A stretch of DNA of 64,000 bases from Tritrichomonas musculus (lineage: Eukaryota > Parabasalia > Tritrichomonadida > Tritrichomonadidae): the NCBI GenBank assembly GCA_039105265.1, contig JAPFFF010000002.1:8680001-8744000 (forward strand), given 5' to 3'. Position 1 is the first letter of the stretch. Every line of letters begins with the position of its first letter. The notes beneath the pieces were generated by a model. It saw only the letters and a list, made by a program, of their open reading frames with translations. It searched no databases and was not told the DNA's origin. The position numbers and the translations under genes were made by a program. This document shows positions 19,500 to 28,378 of this stretch, in pieces.

Positions 19500-21389
19500 A
19501 TGACCTACTACAACGCACAGACCAAAAATTTAGGAAATGATGAAGGCGATGTTCTCTCATTTTTCCAGTCAAAATTACGAAATCTCATTCAAAGAAACGG
19601 AGGAGACAATACATTTTCTTTCGTCATGGAAGAGTTCAAAGACAAAGACGCCCCACTCCCAGTCGGCACAAAAACACGTATTAAATTATCTCATTCCGGC
19701 CATACAATCACTCAAATTGAAAAGTCTTTTACCACAATTCTCCTTGATTTCATCATTAAATTGTCCCAGCCTATTGACGTCTCAGCAGATACAAACGGAT
19801 TGATGAAAATATTTGTCGGATTCAAGAATGCTGTAGAATTTTATGAAGATTGTCGCTTCTGGATAAATGATAAACTCTTAGGTTCATATCGACAAGACGA
19901 ACTCCAAAGAGAATCTTTCGCCTATAACTCCATCAAACCTCGTGACGCAAAAGCAACATCAAAATATTCTCATTCAACTTGGGAAAATGTCAGTCAATTC
20001 TCCCCATCTGTTTGCGGTTGTTATGTCGATTTAAAGGATATTGCTGATGGACAACCACATAAATTTACCATTGAATTGACCATCCCATTTGTCGACCAAC
20101 TGGCTCTTCAGGCATGGCAGTTATATCCAAACGCAATTTGTGGAGAGATAGAAGAAGAGGTCAAAACATCTTTACGCGCTCTTGTCTGGGCACAAATCAA
20201 TCCAAATATCGTTAAGGAAACTCTACAATTTTTGGAAGACAAAGAAATTGCTGAAGAAATGCCTGCTGTCATCCCAATCTCAAGAAAATTCACACAAATA
20301 GGCCGTCCGTCTGTTATAGTGTCTCATTATTCTGCCAAACCAACTCCTTCCCAAAAACTTCATATCGAGTACCAAAGATACAAAGGCGCAAATGTATATG
20401 ATGACGATGTTTTGGAACATCCAACAATTGATTTCGGATATACTGACGAAGAATTTACAAAATATGGAGTTTCAAGAGATGATGTCAATAAAAAAGAATT
20501 TGCAGAATTAATCGCAGCAGCTAATCCAGACAAACCATTGGATCCAGGAGATACTGTCAAAATTATCAAAAGTGAATTGAAAGGCGCCTTACTTGCCTCA
20601 ACAAAATCAGAGAATATCAATCTCAAAACAGAGAAAATTACTTTGGATGTCCTTGGAGGAACTATTCAATTAGGTCGTTCAAATTTGGCAGGTTTTGGTC
20701 TCAAACCAGATGTTTATCAAGGACTTGTCAGAGAATTACAAACTCCTTTATTGATTCCGTCTCAGGAACTTACAAGAGAAATATTCGAAGGAACTGCCAA
20801 AGTAAACGGTCTCGAAATCAGTAAGTCAATTCCATTGAGAAATGCGACAAATATCACAATGATGTTTCCAAAATCTCCTGCAGACATTACTTGTTTCGAC
20901 AATATTATGTATCAAAATGTCCAGCTTGTAGTCAATAAAAGAACATATCCAGACACAGAATTTGCCAATACTTGTGCTGCAAGATTTTATCAACATCAGC
21001 TTATCGCAAACGAACTAGATGGAGCCTTAGAAGCCACACAAGAATTTGAAGACTCTTTCACACAGCCATTAAACGACCCAGCAACAGGAAAACGATATAC
21101 AAATTGCCGCTCTGACGGAACATCTTTTGGTATAAACTTCCAACTCGAAAGGAGCAATGCAGGCTATGTATTTGACGGAATAGACACAGGAAGTACCTCA
21201 ATAACCGTTACGTTCAGAGGTCAGCCAATGTATCGTGGCGATGATGACACATACTTTATTCCCGACCCAGAATATCCCAACATGCATCCTCCCAGTCCAG
21301 AAGCCTGGATTTGTTCTGATACATACTTCACTTGGAGCGTTAATGGAGTCGAATATTATCCTAATTCAGTACCAGCAGGCTATGAGTAA
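19500..21389 (+). CDS. Polinton major capsid protein, double jelly-roll (inner copy)
   Basis: 629 residues starting MTYYNAQTKNLGN. The length is in the range of Polinton double jelly-roll capsid proteins. Beta-rich blocks include FTTILLDFIIKLSQPIDVSA, FTIELTIPFVDQLALQAWQL and TYFTWSVNGVEYYPN. About 93% of residues match the outer copy, although nucleotides differ at about one in five positions, mostly third codon positions, so the protein has been under purifying selection. It forms the shell in this family. Next to it are the Gly/Ala-rich protein (divergent) and the small sandwich protein (convergent). Confidence 0.78.
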   Translation: MTYYNAQTKNLGNDEGDVLSFFQSKLRNLIQRNGGDNTFSFVMEEFKDKDAPLPVGTKTRIKLSHSGHTITQIEKSFTTILLDFIIKLSQPIDVSADTNGLMKIFVGFKNAVEFYEDCRFWINDKLLGSYRQDELQRESFAYNSIKPRDAKATSKYSHSTWENVSQFSPSVCGCYVDLKDIADGQPHKFTIELTIPFVDQLALQAWQLYPNAICGEIEEEVKTSLRALVWAQINPNIVKETLQFLEDKEIAEEMPAVIPISRKFTQIGRPSVIVSHYSAKPTPSQKLHIEYQRYKGANVYDDDVLEHPTIDFGYTDEEFTKYGVSRDDVNKKEFAELIAAANPDKPLDPGDTVKIIKSELKGALLASTKSENINLKTEKITLDVLGGTIQLGRSNLAGFGLKPDVYQGLVRELQTPLLIPSQELTREIFEGTAKVNGLEISKSIPLRNATNITMMFPKSPADITCFDNIMYQNVQLVVNKRTYPDTEFANTCAARFYQHQLIANELDGALEATQEFEDSFTQPLNDPATGKRYTNCRSDGTSFGINFQLERSNAGYVFDGIDTGSTSITVTFRGQPMYRGDDDTYFIPDPEYPNMHPPSPEAWICSDTYFTWSVNGVEYYPNSVPAGYE

Positions 21390-21403
21390 GCAACAAATAG
21401 TCT

Positions 21404-21419
21404 AAAAAAATATTTTTTT
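21404..21419. terminator. A7-TA-T7 palindrome between convergent genes
   Basis: The same 16-bp A/T palindrome plus gca as at 13101 in the outer element. It lies between the capsid stop and the end of the convergent 21428 gene. Likely a two-way transcript end, by position and conservation. Confidence 0.45.
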
Positions 21420-21427
21420 GCACATCC

Positions 21428-21760
21428 TCAGTACTCTAACTTCAAGAAAACAGTGAAATTGTCAGGCTTTATTTCGTTTCCTTCAGCGTCAGTGAACCAT
21501 ATCTTAAACTCTCTTTTTGTCCCGACAAATTCGTATTTCCTATTATCGTCCGGAGGAGTCAAATTAGCATACCAGACAAGAGAATCTTCGTACTCATCTC
21601 TTTGAATAAATGAAGCGTGCATTTCTGTTTCTCCGTCCAGATATCCATTACAGGTGGCTCGACAAAATTGGAAGGAAATATATCGTTTATTCAATGAATT
21701 GGTGAATTCTGAGGGCAAAATATTGTTGTACTTTTTGGTAATGAAGTATGTCTTGGGCAT
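21428..21760 (-). CDS. Polinton small beta-sandwich protein, minor capsid candidate (inner copy)
   Basis: 110 residues, the same length as the outer copy. Conserved blocks are SLNKRYISFQ, MHASFIQRDEYEDSLVWYAN and FKIWFTDAEGNEIKPDNFTV, with a C-terminal FLKLEY. The strand-turn-strand pattern fits a small jelly roll of the penton-like type. Its start codon is only 14 bases from that of the fibre-like gene on the other strand, so both must be expressed from an extremely short divergent promoter. That pairing would suit a vertex protein and its spike, which is inference. Confidence 0.62.
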   Translation of the reverse strand: MPKTYFITKKYNNILPSEFTNSLNKRYISFQFCRATCNGYLDGETEMHASFIQRDEYEDSLVWYANLTPPDDNRKYEFVGTKREFKIWFTDAEGNEIKPDNFTVFLKLEY

Positions 21761-21774
21761 TTATTTATTATAAA

Positions 21775-24700
21775 ATGACAGCAATACTGACTAAACAGAA
21801 CGCTTTAGACGGTGCATTTATGGGTGGCTCAAAGAATCCTTCCTCAATAAATTGTGATGAAATAAACGCAAAAACAGCTGATATCGAACAAGATTTGACC
21901 GTTGGAGGAGATATAAATTTGGGAGGAATCTCTCTGAAATCTCAGCTCATCAATCATGAAGAACGAATAACCTCTTTGGAAATGTCCCCTGGCTCAGTTA
22001 ATGAATTATCATATGAAGATGGTCTTGACGCCTATTCCCTTGACTTAAACTCCTTGTCGAAAGCAGAAAATGACGACATCTCCGATGACTCCTGCGAAAC
22101 AGGCGAATACAATATATTGAAAATCAAAATAGATATACCGTCTGACTATTCAGGAAATGTTTTTACAATAAACTGTTCAACGTTTGGGGAGGCAAAAATA
22201 GACGCAAAAAACGGCAAATTTACGAATCCCAAAATCGACTCAAATAACACAATTTCCTATATTGAAAACGAATTATCCGCCCGAATTTATATGAGTAAGG
22301 AATCTCTTGATAACCCTTTTGACCTCTTTACTTCTGGTTTCATGAGAATAAATTTCACAGGAAAGGTTAAGCAATATATTACAAACAAAGAATCTAACCT
22401 CATAAATATCAAATGTAATAATATCGATGCAGAAAATTGTCTCAAACTTTATACTTCTCCTTTACCGAATTTCTATGAGATGAAGTCTTATGGGACCACA
22501 GAAAATGAACAATATTATTACGCTGATTGGGGCTATATTCCCGGAACAGAAGAATTTGACAAACTCTTAGATGGACAAACTTTTGAGTTCCATGATGAGG
22601 TATTTGGTACAGATTTCAAACTCACAAAGCAAAATAATGAATGGGTCGGCAATAATTTGTCATACAATATTCCTGGCTCCAAATCAATCAAAGGAGAAAC
22701 TGAGTTCTTCAAGCATACATATCAAGGAATTTTCATTGAGCAAAACGACACAAATAGATACGTCCTAAGGAATTGGATACACAATTATACCGACAAAAAT
22801 CCTTTTGAAGTCATTGTTGAGAAAGGACTTTGTACATTTAACGATTGCGAAGTGGCAAAATACGAAGATAAAGACGGATATTGGAGTGTTCTACTGAAAT
22901 GTACCAAGAAAGAGTCATGCAATTTTTCGGCAAGTCTAAATATAAACGGAATAGAATATACCTCTGAATTTGGGTATTCTCATAGCAGTTATGAGTCAGA
23001 ATCGTGCTATAAAGTTGTTTCAGAAAATTGTTATAAATATATTCCTTTCCACTACAATAGCCGAATAGATATTGGGAATCCTCCTTACGGCCTGATACTT
23101 TATATGCCCTCTGACAAAGAAGTAATTTTTCCGATACCAGATGTTTCGTATAAAGAAGGAGGAAATACTTTTGAGTTTCTAGCAGGATGTGGGTATTATT
23201 CTGTCGTACCAAGACCTGAAGCATGCAGTACTTTATACACAAACTGTAATATACAGACTTCTGGCGTCGTTATTGGGGAAAATATTGAGTCTCATCTTTT
23301 TGTTCTAAATTCTTTGGGAAATACAGTAGATATAGCAAATAATAGAATATCTGAACTGCAAAATCTTTATTCAAACCTCCAAAAACAACTAAACGACATG
23401 AAAAACAAGACAAATTGGTTTAATTATATCAAAGATGTTGTGTGTATAGCTGGTGCCACAGTAAATTTTGTCGGCGGTCCAAAGGCGCTTTTATCGTTGG
23501 CGGCAGAGGGAATATCAAAGGTAAAAAGATTTTGTTTTGCTGGTGAAGAGGTTTCGGAAGGAGCGGAGGCAATAGTTCGGGACGTTGATGTTCTTGCTGC
23601 TCCAAGAGAGATTCGAACTGCGCTGGAATTTATTGAAGAAATAGAGGCGTTTGACAAGAAATGTTTCCGATATCTTTGCTATGGAGTTGATGACAATGAG
23701 GAGATTAAAATAGACGGAGAGTATGAAGATTTTCGGATAAATGTTCCGTATTTAGATGTATATGCAGAAAATTGTCCTTCAGCTGCTTGGATTATGTCGA
23801 TGACAAAAGAACAGAAACCGATTTTGTTGGGCGAAGAACTGACTAACAAACAGCTGATTACAGCAAAGGCAGTCAAAAAATTGATAGATAATCATATGAA
23901 ACAGCTCAAAACAGTCGATTTATCGGGATATATTTCAAAGGAAGAAGCGAATGGAAAATATGTGTTAAAAACAGATATATTATCAACTGAGAAAATATCT
24001 CAAGAATTATCAATCGCTACAAAATTCGTAAATGGAACAACAAATGATGAGGATAAAAGAACTTATATCACAAATTTGGATAGAGATTTATGCAACATAT
24101 TAAAGAAATCATCTCTTTTTGTGAAAGGCTCTTGTAATAATGAAGATATTTCAGGAGAATATTTGTATGATAGTGAAGACGCGGAATATTATCATTACAA
24201 GAAAGGCGAAAATACTTTTTCTATATACTTTTTCTATTACGGTGGAACATTCAGATATAATGGTAATTATGTTGTGGACCTAGAGTCTGTAAGTTATTCA
24301 TACGAACCTGAAGTTTATGACGAATATTGTATTCCAAACATTAATTTCGTAACAAATAATTTTGCTCAGAAAACAGAATTGACCCGTGCTATTGACCAAG
24401 TGAAGAGTGAGATTCCAGAACCTGTCGACTTATCGGGTTATGTAGAGAAAAATGATGATGGTTCATTATCGATATCTACTACTTTTACAAATAATTCTCC
24501 ATCGCTAATAGTGAATAATCCATATTATCCAGATATAAGATTATGTAACGAAAATAGTTATTTCACATTAAGATATGCGCCTTATACCGAAGAATTTATG
24601 ATACAATATAAAGATGCCGATATGATAAACTGCACATATAAATCTCAAAAATATAAAACAACAATAAGAGACCAGTTAGTAGTTGCTGGACGAGTTATGA

Positions 24701-25671
24701 TAAAAGGTTCTGACTTAAATATATTTGATATTTATTCATCAAGTTCAGCAAAACAAGCGCTTATAAATTTTGGATTAGATTTGGCAAATAAGAGCGAAAT
24801 ATTGTATGAATTAAAAAATAATATTCCAAAATTATCGTTATTCTTGAATAGTTCAAAAATAATAACAGTTAATAAAGATAAAGTAGAAATAAGCACTGAT
24901 TTGTACAAAACCGAAACTGATAAATATTTGACGGAATCAGAATGTGATGGAAAATATGTAGCAAAAAATAATGATGGTTCATTAACAATTAATACTACCG
25001 AAAGTAATATTGCAAGTTTCTTTAGTTCTATTGATTCAAATACACTTACTTTATTTAGATTTGGATATAATGATACTTATAATACTGTCTTTATGTATAG
25101 GTCTTCAAAAACTGCTGATACTGGTGAAGTATTTATATATGTTGATGGTCATAGATTTCAATCATTTAGCATGTTTGGTACTGCAAGAAATACAACAATT
25201 GATTCAAATTTATATGTTTCTGGCAAAATAACATCAAACGGCTCAAATACAATTACTCATTATGCCCCGATAGAAGCGGGCGAAGAAATATCGGACTATA
25301 AGATTGGGAAACCAGTATTTTTATCAGGTCATGTGTACAGAAGAGACCAACAAAAAAATATGTTCGTCAGTTCGACAGCAGAAGACACCACAGACTGTAT
25401 TTGCTCTGTAATCATAGACGGTTCATGGAAGGAATTTGTTGGTGTCATTGTAGAGGTAGATTCTGAAAACGGATGCGTCAAATTCGCAACGCACGGAGAC
25501 TATTTATTTTATGTCGATGACGCCAATTTGTATCAAATAGGAGATGTAATTCTATATGACGGAAGGATTTTGGACGAGGATTATGCCATGACTTTGAAGA
25601 TTCAACAAAGTATTGTGGGCAAAGTAAGTGCAAAAATAAACGAGCATATATTGGCTATTTTCAAATCTTAA
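21775..25671 (+). CDS. Polinton fibre-like protein, modular, 1298 residues
   Basis: I start it at MTAILTKQNA (21775), the start shared with the outer copy. The first 540 residues are beta-rich. Residues about 535-560 form a coiled coil (NNRISELQNLYSNLQKQLND) followed by a Gly/Ala hydrophobic segment. Further on, a module with KNDDGSLSIST or KNNDGSLTINT occurs twice. The last 130 residues (HYAPIEAGEEISDY to INEHILAIFKS) are a compact domain highly conserved with the outer copy. Coiled coil plus repeated beta modules plus a conserved C-terminal domain is the design of attachment fibres. From about 23970 to 25250 the codons become much AT-richer and nearly identical to the outer element (see findings). 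The stop overlaps the next gene's end by 4 bases. Confidence 0.7.
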   Translation: MTAILTKQNALDGAFMGGSKNPSSINCDEINAKTADIEQDLTVGGDINLGGISLKSQLINHEERITSLEMSPGSVNELSYEDGLDAYSLDLNSLSKAENDDISDDSCETGEYNILKIKIDIPSDYSGNVFTINCSTFGEAKIDAKNGKFTNPKIDSNNTISYIENELSARIYMSKESLDNPFDLFTSGFMRINFTGKVKQYITNKESNLINIKCNNIDAENCLKLYTSPLPNFYEMKSYGTTENEQYYYADWGYIPGTEEFDKLLDGQTFEFHDEVFGTDFKLTKQNNEWVGNNLSYNIPGSKSIKGETEFFKHTYQGIFIEQNDTNRYVLRNWIHNYTDKNPFEVIVEKGLCTFNDCEVAKYEDKDGYWSVLLKCTKKESCNFSASLNINGIEYTSEFGYSHSSYESESCYKVVSENCYKYIPFHYNSRIDIGNPPYGLILYMPSDKEVIFPIPDVSYKEGGNTFEFLAGCGYYSVVPRPEACSTLYTNCNIQTSGVVIGENIESHLFVLNSLGNTVDIANNRISELQNLYSNLQKQLNDMKNKTNWFNYIKDVVCIAGATVNFVGGPKALLSLAAEGISKVKRFCFAGEEVSEGAEAIVRDVDVLAAPREIRTALEFIEEIEAFDKKCFRYLCYGVDDNEEIKIDGEYEDFRINVPYLDVYAENCPSAAWIMSMTKEQKPILLGEELTNKQLITAKAVKKLIDNHMKQLKTVDLSGYISKEEANGKYVLKTDILSTEKISQELSIATKFVNGTTNDEDKRTYITNLDRDLCNILKKSSLFVKGSCNNEDISGEYLYDSEDAEYYHYKKGENTFSIYFFYYGGTFRYNGNYVVDLESVSYSYEPEVYDEYCIPNINFVTNNFAQKTELTRAIDQVKSEIPEPVDLSGYVEKNDDGSLSISTTFTNNSPSLIVNNPYYPDIRLCNENSYFTLRYAPYTEEFMIQYKDADMINCTYKSQKYKTTIRDQLVVAGRVMIKGSDLNIFDIYSSSSAKQALINFGLDLANKSEILYELKNNIPKLSLFLNSSKIITVNKDKVEISTDLYKTETDKYLTESECDGKYVAKNNDGSLTINTTESNIASFFSSIDSNTLTLFRFGYNDTYNTVFMYRSSKTADTGEVFIYVDGHRFQSFSMFGTARNTTIDSNLYVSGKITSNGSNTITHYAPIEAGEEISDYKIGKPVFLSGHVYRRDQQKNMFVSSTAEDTTDCICSVIIDGSWKEFVGVIVEVDSENGCVKFATHGDYLFYVDDANLYQIGDVILYDGRILDEDYAMTLKIQQSIVGKVSAKINEHILAIFKS

Positions 25672-26174
25672 ACACATATTTTGAGACTTATGCCATATTT
25701 TATGAACTGTGAGTAAATGTCATTGTAGGCATATTTCATGTCTTCTGTCTTGTTGTTTTTCGTTATGAGAATCTTCGAAATATATATCAATTTATCGCAG
25801 CTACAACAGGAATTACAGGCAATATCTTCGTCCAATACTAATTCGACTTTATCTGCGTCGGTCAAGAGTTTAATCATATTCATGAGAGATGTGGTATTAC
25901 AAACGAGATAAGCATTCACTTTTAGCGGATTGTCCTCATAGACAGAAACGAGCATTTCAAGGAATTTATTTTTTTGCTCGAGGGAGTCAAGCTGATTGTA
26001 GTTCTTTAAATCAGACAAACTATTGGAACGAGAGAGAGTTTTTGAGGCGTTAAGTTGAGGGACATTAGGGTAAGTAATCTGTATATTGGTATTCTGTTCT
26101 TGCGAAATTGATGTATTGTTCTTGCTTTTTGCTTCTGATGACAGTATACGAGCTTGTCGGAGAGTTCCAGACAT
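25668..26174 (-). CDS. Polinton conserved protein, unknown (inner copy)
   Basis: 168 residues. The N terminus (SGTLRQARILSSE) and C-terminal half (LDSLEQKNKFLEMLVSVYED and YAYNDIYSQFIKYGISLK) are shared with the outer copy at 34991, which has a longer Pro/Gln-rich middle. A CNSCCSCDK cluster near residue 125 is not matched exactly in the outer copy, so a metal site is doubtful. It is codirectional with the small basic gene upstream (22 bases apart). Position between fibre and integrase, on the strand opposite to both. No family recognised. Confidence 0.65.
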   Translation of the reverse strand: MSGTLRQARILSSEAKSKNNTSISQEQNTNIQITYPNVPQLNASKTLSRSNSLSDLKNYNQLDSLEQKNKFLEMLVSVYEDNPLKVNAYLVCNTTSLMNMIKLLTDADKVELVLDEDIACNSCCSCDKLIYISKILITKNNKTEDMKYAYNDIYSQFIKYGISLKICV

Positions 26175-26195
26175 TATTTGAATAACAAAAAATTT

Positions 26196-26465
26196 TCAGG
26201 AGTAAAGATTGCTAACAGCTCTATTTAACAGATTTCTTACCTTCATATCTCTGTCATATTTTCGTTGAATCTTCTCTCTTTTGGCTATTTTTTTAGGGTC
26301 CGTGGGAGGTGTTTGGCTCAATATCCTTCGATAATATTGAAGACGAGATTTGAGTTGTTTCAGAGTAGGAGTGGCGAAAGTTTTTCTACCGTGCCAGTTT
26401 TTGAGAGGGAGGAGAGTGGGCTGTTCTTGTGACATTTTCTGCGCAAGGGCCATCTCTGATGTCAT
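26196..26465 (-). CDS. Polinton small basic protein (inner copy)
   Basis: 89 residues, strongly basic (LKQLKSRLQYYRRIL, KKIAKREKIQRKYDRD). I keep the upstream start at 26465 because the 17-base gap to the integrase start is the same in the outer element (35952/35970). A helical, Lys/Arg-rich protein this size next to integrase and polymerase may bind DNA, perhaps as a core or accessory protein. This is inference from charge and place. The conserved middle includes LPLKNWHGRKTFATPTLKQL. Confidence 0.62.
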   Translation of the reverse strand: MTSEMALAQKMSQEQPTLLPLKNWHGRKTFATPTLKQLKSRLQYYRRILSQTPPTDPKKIAKREKIQRKYDRDMKVRNLLNRAVSNLYS

Positions 26466-26482
26466 TTTCTACCAAATAAAAA

Positions 26483-28378
26483 ATGAATACAAGTAATTTA
26501 CTTTACAATAACACGGATGAAATAATAAATCATATCATATCGGAAACAAACTTGCCGATAGACGATATGTTGAGAGGCAATGATGGGGATGTCCTGAATA
26601 CCAGCAATAAAATACGGATATTTTGTAGATGCCTTTCTGACCCTCAACAAAAAGTAAATTATAAAGCTGAGAGGATAATGGACTGGCTAGGAAATCAGAA
26701 AATAGACTCTTTGGACGACTTTTTGGACTATACAGACGATGATTCTTATTGCTTCAATCATGGGAGAAAATTTACTTATAACCATGTTTTTACTCGAACA
26801 GACATTCAACACATAAATAATTTCTTGAGAATCAACCAAGACAGAATCGATAGATTGCTTTTTGAAAGGATAGAACAATTAAAAGAAGGCATCAAAAGAG
26901 TCAATGAATCCAGATATAAAGATGCTTGCGAAAGAGCCAAAGAAGAATTGTTCAGACAAAAATTGACCAACAAAAACAAGCAACAATTTGGTGCTGTCAG
27001 AGATTTTATTCAGCAAAATGGCTGCACAGCAGACTCTCGCTTTGCGAGTGGAGGGAATAAACACATATATCTCTTTGAAGATACGCCCAGAGTTTATACA
27101 AGAATTGTGATTCAAGATGATGACATACAACAAATTTATGACGAATTTATCGAGGAATGGGAAAAGAGACAAAGACCTAAAAGACCTATTTTTAGAGATA
27201 CATTCACAGATAAATTGAACGAATTTGTTGTTTATAATCATGAGAGACTGTTAGATAAAGAGGAATTCAATAGAGTCAGTAGTAATTGGGGAGAGAGTAG
27301 ATTATCCGAAGACGAGAGATACAATAGATACGTCAATAAATTTTATTTCCAACCAACGACATATTCAACTTATGAAATTCCTCAGGAGCAAAATATTATT
27401 GGGTTCAAAACAGAGAGTAAAATAAGAGCTTTGAAGAGTTTGTTTCCCGAGAAGCAGGTCAAAATAGCCGAGAACACATCATACTTTCCGCTGAAAAAGA
27501 ACGCGAAGATGTATCAGCTCCATAAAGTTTCATCAAGAAATTCCTATATTATCGATTTGATGTTTGTTGATAAATTATGTTATTTGGTCATGATAAATGT
27601 TAATACAAGGTATTTGTATGTTGAGTTGGTAAATCAGATATTGTTTGGAGAAGAGAAAGAAGAAAAGCATCAGAGATTCGCCAAATTCGATAAATCAGCA
27701 GATACATACTTGAAAACCCTCGATAGATTACTGCAATCAGGTGTTGTAATAAAGAGCTTGACGTTTGATGGAGAAGGTTCTTTTAACTCAAGAAAGGCAC
27801 AAGAATACTATAGGACACATGGAATTGAGTGGCAAACTGCACCAAGAATGAGAATGGGAAACTATCCAGACTTCATGAAAAAGGAGCAAAAACAGGTAAA
27901 AACAGACCCGATGCACAGTTCTTTGGGACTGATAGATAGAGTCATCAGAACACTGAGAGATATGGCTTACAATATGGGAATCGGGATAATTACTCCATCA
28001 ATAATGGAAGAATTAGTGAGGCAATATAATAACGCACCTCATAAAACACTCTCAAAATATGCCAGGAAAAGCGCCAGTCTTGCTGGGGTCTCCTATGGAG
28101 CCGTCTCTCCGAGGATGGTTCAAGAAGATAAAGAACTTGAATCGTTGATTGTGATGAATATCTGTAAAGAGAATTATGACATAATGACGAGTAAAGGATT
28201 CTATTTGCCAAAAGGAATGTCGGTAAAATTGTATAACGAAAAGGATGGAATGATGAAGAGAAGGTCAAATGTACAGCCAGGAAAGTATAGAGTTGTTGGG
28301 TTCAAGAATGGTTTGTATGAAATAGAGGGACAAAAAAATGACAGACAAATGATGCCTAGGTGGAAAATTGACTGGTAA
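26483..28378 (+). CDS. Polinton integrase, retroviral-type rve/DDE (inner copy)
   Basis: 631 residues. The catalytic core holds D358 in YIIDLMFVDKLCYLVMINV and D429 in TFDGEGSF, followed by AQEYYRTHGIEWQTAPRM and the helix region LGLIDRVIRTLRDMAYN. The C-terminal part (KGMSVKLYNEKD and GKYRVVGFKNGLYEIE) looks like the small SH3-like domain that follows the core in Polinton integrases. The enzyme joins element ends to target DNA. The 5-bp duplications seen here are its likely footprint. The N-terminal 290 residues are less conserved with the outer copy. The last 23 bases overlap the convergent PolB gene. Confidence 0.88.
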   Translation: MNTSNLLYNNTDEIINHIISETNLPIDDMLRGNDGDVLNTSNKIRIFCRCLSDPQQKVNYKAERIMDWLGNQKIDSLDDFLDYTDDDSYCFNHGRKFTYNHVFTRTDIQHINNFLRINQDRIDRLLFERIEQLKEGIKRVNESRYKDACERAKEELFRQKLTNKNKQQFGAVRDFIQQNGCTADSRFASGGNKHIYLFEDTPRVYTRIVIQDDDIQQIYDEFIEEWEKRQRPKRPIFRDTFTDKLNEFVVYNHERLLDKEEFNRVSSNWGESRLSEDERYNRYVNKFYFQPTTYSTYEIPQEQNIIGFKTESKIRALKSLFPEKQVKIAENTSYFPLKKNAKMYQLHKVSSRNSYIIDLMFVDKLCYLVMINVNTRYLYVELVNQILFGEEKEEKHQRFAKFDKSADTYLKTLDRLLQSGVVIKSLTFDGEGSFNSRKAQEYYRTHGIEWQTAPRMRMGNYPDFMKKEQKQVKTDPMHSSLGLIDRVIRTLRDMAYNMGIGIITPSIMEELVRQYNNAPHKTLSKYARKSASLAGVSYGAVSPRMVQEDKELESLIVMNICKENYDIMTSKGFYLPKGMSVKLYNEKDGMMKRRSNVQPGKYRVVGFKNGLYEIEGQKNDRQMMPRWKIDW

